From the NCBI GenBank assembly GCA_051453625.1, contig JBOZIK010000001.1, positions 242,839,602 through 242,903,601 of the forward strand: a stretch of DNA of 64,000 nucleotides. The letters run 5' to 3'. Source of the stretch: Welwitschia mirabilis. Lineage: Eukaryota > Gnetophyta > Gnetopsida > Welwitschiales. Below, piece after piece: positions 52,801 through 61,800 of this stretch. Below the pieces are notes generated by a model. The model was not told the DNA's origin and did no database searches. It saw nothing but the letters and a program-made list of their open reading frames with translations. The first letter of the stretch is position 1. Each line of letters begins with the position of its first letter. The position numbers and the translations under genes were made by a program.

Positions 52801-55800
52801 TTAGTGAGGCCTTTACCATAAAGATAAAAGGAACTTATGGAATTCTTTAACCATTTGGACAAGATGTAAAATTCTTAGATAGATGACTTGCATATTCAGG
52901 TTTTAGAGAAACCATGTATCACTGCTTTTTGATGCATCACTCCTATTTTAATTTTCTTACCCCATAGTTGGGGAAATGTGATGATGTCGATGCATACTTT
53001 TATTAGTAAGAAGAATCTTATCTGTGATAGTTTGATTTCCATGCTAGTAGATATAGAAAGAGAAATGCCATATGTTCCAATAGTGGAAAAGCGTTCAGAG
53101 AGGCCCTTGCAGCAGAAAGAGGACATTTCCTTTGGCAGAGGAAGGTGTGGAAGAAGTAAGAGTAGAGACAAGTCTTGTAGGTAGCACATGGTTTGCTTTT
53201 ATCGTGAGAAAGGGTGCATTTGAAAGGATTGTTGTCAATGTCATCACAAGCAAAATCAGAAAGACAATGAAAAAGAGAGTACCTCCACCTTAGGACTCAA
53301 GTGTGTTGGAGAAATGTGTTTCAATGATGACTGATGGACCAAAGTACTCAACCTAGAGCTCCTAGTAAACAATCTCAACATGGAACGCCATCAGGAAAAT
53401 ATCTGTAGACTGAAAAAGAGCAATAGAACTAGGCAAACTGACAGGAACTGAACAGAACTAAGAATACGGAAGAATCAACATAGCATGGGGACATCCGCCC
53501 TATAGAATCGAACGTCTAGCCCTATGTGTAGTCTGTTAATATGGGGATGTCTGCCCTATGAAATGGGGATGTCCGACTTTGTGTGCAGTCTATCAACATG
53601 GGGACATTCACCCTGTGCAACGAGGACGTCCGACCTTGTGTGCAGTTTAACAATAATGGGATGTTTTCCCTATAAAACTAGGACATCCATGACCCTTCTT
53701 GGATTTAATGGAAACATGGCATTAAAACTGGGACGTTTGGACTTTTAGAATAGGACATCCAACTAGGCGAACATTGGATCAAAAAGCTAACCATTGTGAA
53801 CATTGGTCTTAGGAAATCAAGGTGCAATTGGCTCAGATAATCTCTTGGCACACCATTCAACGTTAAGGGCACAATGCACAAGTCATCGACACTATTTTTC
53901 TAGTGTGTCTATAAATATGTGTAGATCATTGTCAATAAGGAGATTTTTTGACAATTGAAAAATTGGTGATATATTTTTGTTGTACTATACTAAATGTAAT
54001 TTGTGCTTAAATCTATGATATCACTCTATTCTCTGTGCTATACTAAGTTTCTCTCTCAATCTAAAAGGGGTCATATCCTGTACATCAAGTTGATGTTCTG
54101 TGCATAAAGAAGGCACTCTCCCATCAGATATTTCTCTTGTACTTTTTGTGGAATGCTCATTGAGTTGAGCCTATTGTAAGAAACTAGAAATTATCCTTGG
54201 TGAGAGAGGTGTTGTAATCAGTAATTGAGAATTAAGGGAACCAAGAGGCTGATAGCAGTTGCTGTTCCCTGAGAGTGGAATAGTCTATGTGCTGAACCAC
54301 TATAAACTATTAGTTTGCTTTTTATTTTGATCTAAGCTCTTAAAAATTGCTTTCTTGCATTTATCCATACATTCATCTATTTTAGTTAGTTATATATTTT
54401 GTTAATTGGATTTCTAAGCTTTTTAAAAAGTACCCTATTCACACCCCCTCTAGGGTGCATACGGTCATAACAATTACTATTAGAGCTTGGTGCTCTAGCT
54501 TTGTACACTTTTCTATCTTTTTACAGGTACAAATATCATCGCATCCTCTAGCTATCTAAGCTATCTAGAAGGTCAAGCTGTATCCAACCCCCGCCCGCGG
54601 CCCCCACTTCCCCACACCCCCTTTGATGGAAACAATTATATTCATTGGAGTTCCAAAATGAGCATTATCGTAACCTCTGTTAGCCCAGATATGAGGAAGA
54701 TAGTTGAAAATAGTTTGAACCTACAAACGATGCCAAAAAGGATGGTAACATAATCTTGAAATCCAGAGACAATTGGAATCCGAATGATAAGAGAAAGGTT
54801 CAAATTAACACTCAAGCTATGAATGCCATTATATGTTTGTTATATACCAAAGAGTATGATCGACTAGTACAATGTATGATGACAAAGGACATCTAGGAGA
54901 CTCTGAGGATAGCTCATGAAGCAATAAATGTTGTCAAGAACTCAAAGCTCCAGCTTCTGGCCACAAAATTTGAAAACTTCAGAATGGAGGAAATGGAATC
55001 AAACACAGATTATACCACTAAGATAAACAATATAATCAATATCATGTGGGGAGTTATACGAAAGAGTACTAGAAAATAGAGTATCCAAGAAAATTCTAAG
55101 GAGTTTGAGTATAAAATTTAGACAAAAAATCACTGTTATTGAAGAGAGTAAAGATACATACAAAATGAAAGTGCAAGAATTGAAAGGGTCTCTAATGGCA
55201 TATGAAGCAACTATCCTTCCAGAAGATGAAATACCTAAAAGAATAAGCATTGCTCTAAAGGCGAGCGAANNNNNNNNNNNNNNNNNNNNNNNNNNNNNNN
55301 NNNNNNNNNNNNNNNNNNNNNNNNNNNNNNNNNNNNNNNNNNNNNNNNNNNNNNNNNNNNNNNNNNNNNNNNNNNNNNNNNNNNNNNNNNNNNNNNNNNN
55401 NNNNNNNNNNNNNNNNNNNNNNNNNNNNNNNNNNNNNNNNNNNNNNNNNNNNNNNNNNNNNNNNNNNNNNNNNNNNNNNNNNNNNNNNNNNNNNNNNNNN
55501 NNNNNNNNNNNNNNNNNNNNNNNNNNNNNNNNNNNNNNNNNNNNNNNNNNNNNNNNNNNNNNNNNNNNNNNNNNNNNNNNNNNNNNNNNNNNNNNNNNNN
55601 NNNNNNNNNNNNNNNNNNNNNNNNNNNNNNNNNNNNNNNNNNNNNNNNNNNNNNNNNNNNNNNNNNNNNNNNNNNNNNNNNNNNNNNNNNNNNNNNNNNN
55701 NNNNNNNNNNNNNNNNNNNNNNNNNNNNNNNNNNNNNNNNNNNNNNNNNNNNNNNNNNNNNNNNNNNNNNNNNNNNNNNNNNNNNNNNNNNNNNNNNNNN

Positions 55801-58800
55801 NNNNNNNNNNNNNNNNNNNNNNNNNNNNNNNNNNNNNNNNNNNNNNNNNNNNNNNNNNNNNNNNNNNNNNNNNNNNNNNNNNNNNNNNNNNNNNNNNNNN
55901 NNNNNNNNNNNNNNNNNNNNNNNNNNNNNNNNNNNNNNNNNNNNNNNNNNNNNNNNNNNNNNNNNNNNNNNNNNNNNNNNNNNNNNAGAAGATGAAATAC
56001 CTAAAAGAAAAAGCATTGCTCTAAAGGCGAGCGAAGAAAATGAAGAATAGACTTCAAGTAATGATGAAGAAGATGAGGCTCTAAACTTGCTGATTCAGAC
56101 CTTCAAAAGATTTCTTAAAAGGAAGAAAGAAGGTAGAGCATCAAGAGGGGGAGTCAAACACGTAAATGACAAAGGTGAGAATTCTTCCTCATCCATTCAG
56201 TGTTTTGAATGTAAGGGTGTGGTTATGTTGCTTATGAGTGTGCCATTAAGAAAAAGGAAAGAAAAGCAAAAGGCAAAGGGAAGAAGGCATTCAAAAAACT
56301 TGGGATGTTCTAGTGACAAAGATCCCTTAAACTTTGGACTAATATCTATACTTGATAAGGTATGCGATTCAGATCTTGTTAGCCTTATTTCAAATGATAA
56401 TCAAGGACCAATATGTTTAGAAACTCAACTATTTAATGACTGTGATTCTGAATTTCAGGATGATGACATTTTTGCAGCATACAAAAAGCTTTATATTGTT
56501 AGTATAGATCTAGGTCAGAAAAATTCTATCCTTAAAGACAAATTATCTATCTAAAACTCAAGTTGTAGGAAGCTAACAGCAGAATAGAAGAGTTATCTAA
56601 AGATTTGCAGAATTCTAGAAGCATAGCAGAAAGATGGACTTAAGGGAGAAACAAACTTAATCAATTACTAGGTATAGGTAGATTGCGATTTGACAAAGCC
56701 GCTGTGGGAAGTCATTGTGGTAAATCACCTACTTTTTAGTTTTTTGGACCTAGCGTGGAATTACAATCATTTGGTAAAGTTAGTCTAAGATGTTATTATT
56801 GCAATAAATATCAGCATGTACAATTTTCCTGTCTATACAAGAAGTCTATATACTTTGGATACACTAATAACAATTTCAGATTTATAAGCAAAACTGTCTC
56901 TAAGCCATGGTCATCAAAAGAGCAAACCACCAAACAATGAGTGAGAAAGCATACAATCACATCTCTCTTTGCTCATGCGACTTTAAAAGCATAAGAAAAG
57001 ACAAAATAGTATCTTGATAGTGGATATTCTAGACAAATGACAGGTAACAAGAGTCTTTTAACATCTTTCCAGGAATATGATGGAGATGAAGTTAGTTTTG
57101 GAGATAACAACAATGACCACATTGTAGGTAAACATTCAACTGTTGTTACTAGTCACCATCCGGTAATAAATGATGTTTACCTTATTGATCGTATGAAACA
57201 TAATTTACTTAGCATTTCACAAATTTGTGATAGAGCTAACATTATATCTTTTTATCAAGACAAATGCATCATTCGTAGTGCTCTCACTAATCGAGAAATC
57301 CTCAGTAGTAGCAGATCAAAATGCATATATGATGACAGGTCTAATGAAGGATGTTACCTAGCTCAAACTAATGAAGTTGATCTACGACATGGAAGATTCG
57401 GACATGAATCTTAGAGATTTAAGGAAAGTATTTTCAAAGGAAATAATCAAAGGTCTTCAAAAATTAAATGCGTCTCAAGTAAAGGAGAATTCAAAAGGAA
57501 GAAGGTTACAATCTCAAAATCATTAGAACCGATAGCAGAGGTGAGTTTGATAATGATAATTTTGAAGATTTTTATAGTATTAATGGTATTTGTCATCAAT
57601 TTTCAACCCCTCAAACTCTTCAACAAAATGGTGTTCTGGAGAGAAAAAATTGAGCCTTGATTGAGATGGTACGTACAATGCTGAACGAGCATCCATTACC
57701 TCATCATTTTTGGGCTGGAGTAGTCAACATAGCATGCTATATCACTAATAGAGTGTTTCTTCATCTTGGCATAAAAAGAACTACCTATAAGTTCTACTAC
57801 GGTAAGAGATCAAATGTAAGTTATTTCAATGTTTTTAGAAGTAAGTGTACAAATCTCAAGGACAAAAATCCATTAAGCAAGTTTGAGTCCAAATCAGATG
57901 ATGGAATAGGTTGCTATTGAAAATTTTTGAAACTAAGTTGAAATAACAATTAGAAAAAGTGAATCAAGCAAAGACTCAAGAAAGCATATACAAAAATTTA
58001 TAGTGGTTTAGCAAAAGCCTACTCCACTCTTAAGGGGTACAACAAGCATTTCAACTCCGTGGTTTCTTTCTTCTCTTGATTTAATACAAAATAACTAATT
58101 GACTAAAAGACTTAACCAATAGTTAGAAATATGGATGTTGCATTTAAAAAAAGACAGATNNNNNNNNNNAGCCTGCACTTAGTAAAAATGTATGACTATA
58201 GAATCTGGATGTCTCACCAAGGAGATCTAGATGTCCTAGCTTGTCATTTGGAAATCTATATGGCTACAAACTTGGAACGTCCCCTCGAGGGACCTCAGAC
58301 ATCCTAAGGTGACAAAACAAAGAGACACACATTTTGAAGTAGCAAGCAAACCTCTTTGAATGAAATCATCATTGAAACAAGTAATATTCTCAACAATCTC
58401 ACATTTTCAATGATGAAAACCTTTTGATTAGACCATGATGAACTAAAGGCCAAGCTGCTTTACTTCCCTTGAGGTTGTGCTCTTATTTGACTATCATGTG
58501 TTTAAGAAAACAAATGCACATGGACAAGTTAACGATTGTAACTATCACTGTGCGTCAAGTATAGCTAGTCAGTAAGTCACGATTAGATCACGAATTGTGC
58601 AAATAAAATGTACTACCAAATAATGTGTTAGACAAAGTTAAACACTAAACACTTATGAATACTAAGCACAAGAAATGCTTTTAGAATTCACTAAGATTAT
58701 TGTATCTAACCATAGAATTTATCATGTAAGACAAGATGAAGATGATATAAAGACAACTTCACATAGAATAAACCATGAAAGCATTATCTAACTTTTCTTC

Positions 58801-61800
58801 CCTTTTGTCATCATTGAAGATGAACAAAAAAGACAACTATAAACAAAGAAGAACTACATTCTAATAGCATTTAGAAAGTTACATACTAGTGAACCACTTA
58901 GCATCAAAAATTTGTACATAGCAAACAATAAAAAACGATTTGTTTAATCATCAAGTACATATAAATTGTAGTACAAGAGGATGAGCAAGATCGACACAAG
59001 TAGACAAAAGGAAAGAGGGATGAACATAGATTGTTGGAAATTAAGGAGAGGAAGGGGCTACAGAAGAAGGACCATCAGGAGAAGGTTTTGCTTCTTCTTT
59101 TCCCATGTGAAGAATCAGGAATGCCATAACCATATGCTTGTAATCCAAATTTAATTCTGTCAATCTTTAATTCCATCTTAATGATATGTTGACTACAAGA
59201 AATGTTTATTTGCATAGACTCTTGCAAGGTCAGTTACTATTTTGTTCCTCTATGCTGATGATATGCTGAATATAGGAAATGATGTCTTTGAGATTAACAA
59301 GTTGAAGGCTAAAATGGCAAAGGAATTTTCCACAATAGATATCAGGAAGACTAAGAAAATTCTTGTCGTTAAGAGTGAAAGCAATAGGAAAGCACCAAAA
59401 CATTTGATTGAATCAAACCAAGTGCATTGGCAAGGTATTGAAAAGATTTAATATGTCAAATTGTGATCTTGTCTCTACACCTCTGGCAGGTCATTTCCAG
59501 AGACATGTAAAAGTAGTGCACCAATTGATAAAATCACGAATTATGCATCAATTGTTGCATCCTTAATATCTGCCATGGTTTGTACTAGGCCGCACATTGC
59601 ATATGTAGTGGCACTTGTCTTTAGGTCTATGAACAATCCTCAAATAGCTCATTGAGAAGTTGTTAAATGGGTTTTGCAATATCTAAAGGGGAGTAAGCAT
59701 GTCTCCTTATGTTTTGAAGGCTCACCTATGAGACCTATTGGGTATGTAGATTCAAATTTTGCCAGTTGCATGGATTCTAGAAAGCCTAGTACAAGGTTTG
59801 TTTTACAATTGGTGATGATGTTGTTAGCTAGGTGTCATGTTTGCAAAGTTTGGTGACCCTCTCTACTACATAGGTTAAATATATTACTATAGTGGAGGCA
59901 ACAAAGGAGATGATGTGCATGAGAAAGATGCTTGGATGTCTTGGACTTCTCCAAGCCAAATATATTGTTTATTGCGACAACCAAAGTGTAATCCACTTGA
60001 CTAAGAAGGTTGCATATCTACAAGGACAAAGCACATTAACATGAAGTACCACTTCCTCAGGGACATTTCTGAGGCAAATATTCTACAAATTGATAAAGCT
60101 AGCATGAAGCACATGGCTGATTTCCTAACTAAGGAAATGGATGGAGCAAAGCATGATTCCTACATGTTTGGCATTGAACTTGGAGACATGTAACCTTGGA
60201 AAGTGGTGCGTCTCTTAGAGCTAGAAGCTAAAACTCATTTAGGAGACTAAAAGTGTGTCTTCCAAGTATGAGTTGTTATACTGTGAAGCCAAATTTTTGC
60301 CCTTTGCAATGTTATGTTTCATTGTTAACGTGTTTTTTTTAAAAAAAAAAAAATCTAAGATTGTTTTAAAATAATTTCACCTTGGGTTTCAATTCATACT
60401 TGTAATGAAGAGGAATAGGTTTGGAGTGTTCTGGGAGATTTTGCCCTTCATCTATTTAATCCCCTTGTGAGGTTGTGTTGGGACATCAACCTGTTTTGGA
60501 CAATATTTGGCTTGAGGAGCAGTTCCCTCTAAATTGGCTGAGAGCTGAAGCTTGAAGCCCTTTTTGTCTTGTTTGTAAGCTTGTCTTTTTAACAAGAGCT
60601 CTGGACTATTTTCCTGTAGATGTTTCCTTCAACTTTTGAGGGTTTTACCATGTAAGGCTTTGTCTTTTTTGTGTGCATTTGTCTTCTTGCTATCATTAAC
60701 ATGTTTAATTCAAGTTGCAGACAAGGCTTTGTATGCTGATGACCTGATTATGTTGTATAGCCTCGCTGCACTTAGTTTGTAGAGCTGGAACTAATTCTAA
60801 GCAAGTTGCAGATCGCTGAAAAGGAATAAGAACTTAGATGCGAATATTAGCAAGTTCAATTTTACTATTAGTCTATTCTTAACATATATGATTCTTGTCA
60901 ACATCTCTCTCAAAAAATGTGTCATAATTCAATGTGTATTGTGTGAGAATGTTGAACCGGATTTTTGGAAATGTTTATACCAGTAGAATCATCATAGTAG
61001 ATTGGGATCCAATTATATTCCATGCCAAAATCTCTCACTATTATCTTCACCTGTAGAATTTGGGCACAACAGCTACCGACTGTGATATCTTCCACCTTTT
61101 CCATGTATAAAGATAAAGAGTTTTGCTTTTTACTTGACAAAGAGATCAACAATTTCTCACAAAAAAGCAATTCCCACTTGAATTCCTGTCAACTTTAGAT
61201 TCTGCTCAATTAGAATCACTATAACCTGCAAGGTCAGAACAAGTTGTCTATGGACACCAAATCTCATAGTTTATAGTGCTGTTGACATGCCATAGGATCT
61301 TCTTGAGAATGGCTGACAATGGCTGTATTGGTACTCCTTAGGCTTGGATTAGTACACAGGCTAAGTTTCATTTATTCTGATTTCTTTATTTTAATTATCT
61401 AGGATAATTAATGTATTGGTAACTAGACACATTTGTTTGTGTGCTTCGGTTTGACAGTGCTACACATTAACACATGCGGAGTTGCTGACATTGAAAAGTA
61501 GACTCATCTTGCATACGTTTCTTGCTAAGTACCTTTATTATTTATTAATCTTCTGTCTCTAACTAATTTGTTTAGGCATATACTGCCATGTCATTCTTGA
61601 TTAACATGAATCTTTGTATCAATTTTCAATAGGTGGTGAAAATGAAACCAAAGAGTTTCTCAATAAACCAGTGCATGACCTTAGCAAAGGACTATTAAAT
61701 GAGAAGAAGAATGGATGTGTCAATCATCCTTTTCCTTTGAACATGATCATTAAACCCTGGGTTCTTGGTGAGGAATTTTACCGGATTTCAAAATTTGGTA

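Larger units (their letters stand above)
53304..57920 (+). mobile_element. SIRE-like copia inserted in the TNT1-like element, 3' end missing
   Basis: A 1,169-base LTR with primer site is followed by gag with two zinc knuckles, protease and integrase, all on the plus strand. The similarity ends in the integrase C-terminus near 57,920; no reverse transcriptase, RNase H or 3' LTR of this element follows. A 717-N run lies in gag. Confidence 0.85.
52068..60701 (+). mobile_element. TNT1-like copia element broken by nested insertions
   Basis: LTRs at 52,068-52,490 and 60,274-60,701 are clear direct repeats, for example ccccttgtgaggttgtgtt in both. Inside are gag (52,500-53,303), then two SIRE-like insertions (53,304 to about 59,220), then reverse transcriptase and RNase H (59,225-60,240). 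It is on the sense strand of the LAZ1-like gene. Confidence 0.85.

Noticed and set aside
55105-55995. Open frames of about 250-300 codons
   Set aside because: Most codons are N; only the flanks are real gag sequence.
60728-60770. [15 protein letters not shown] plus-strand piece resembling a LINE reverse transcriptase
   Set aside because: Only about 12 residues; no other LINE motif nearby.
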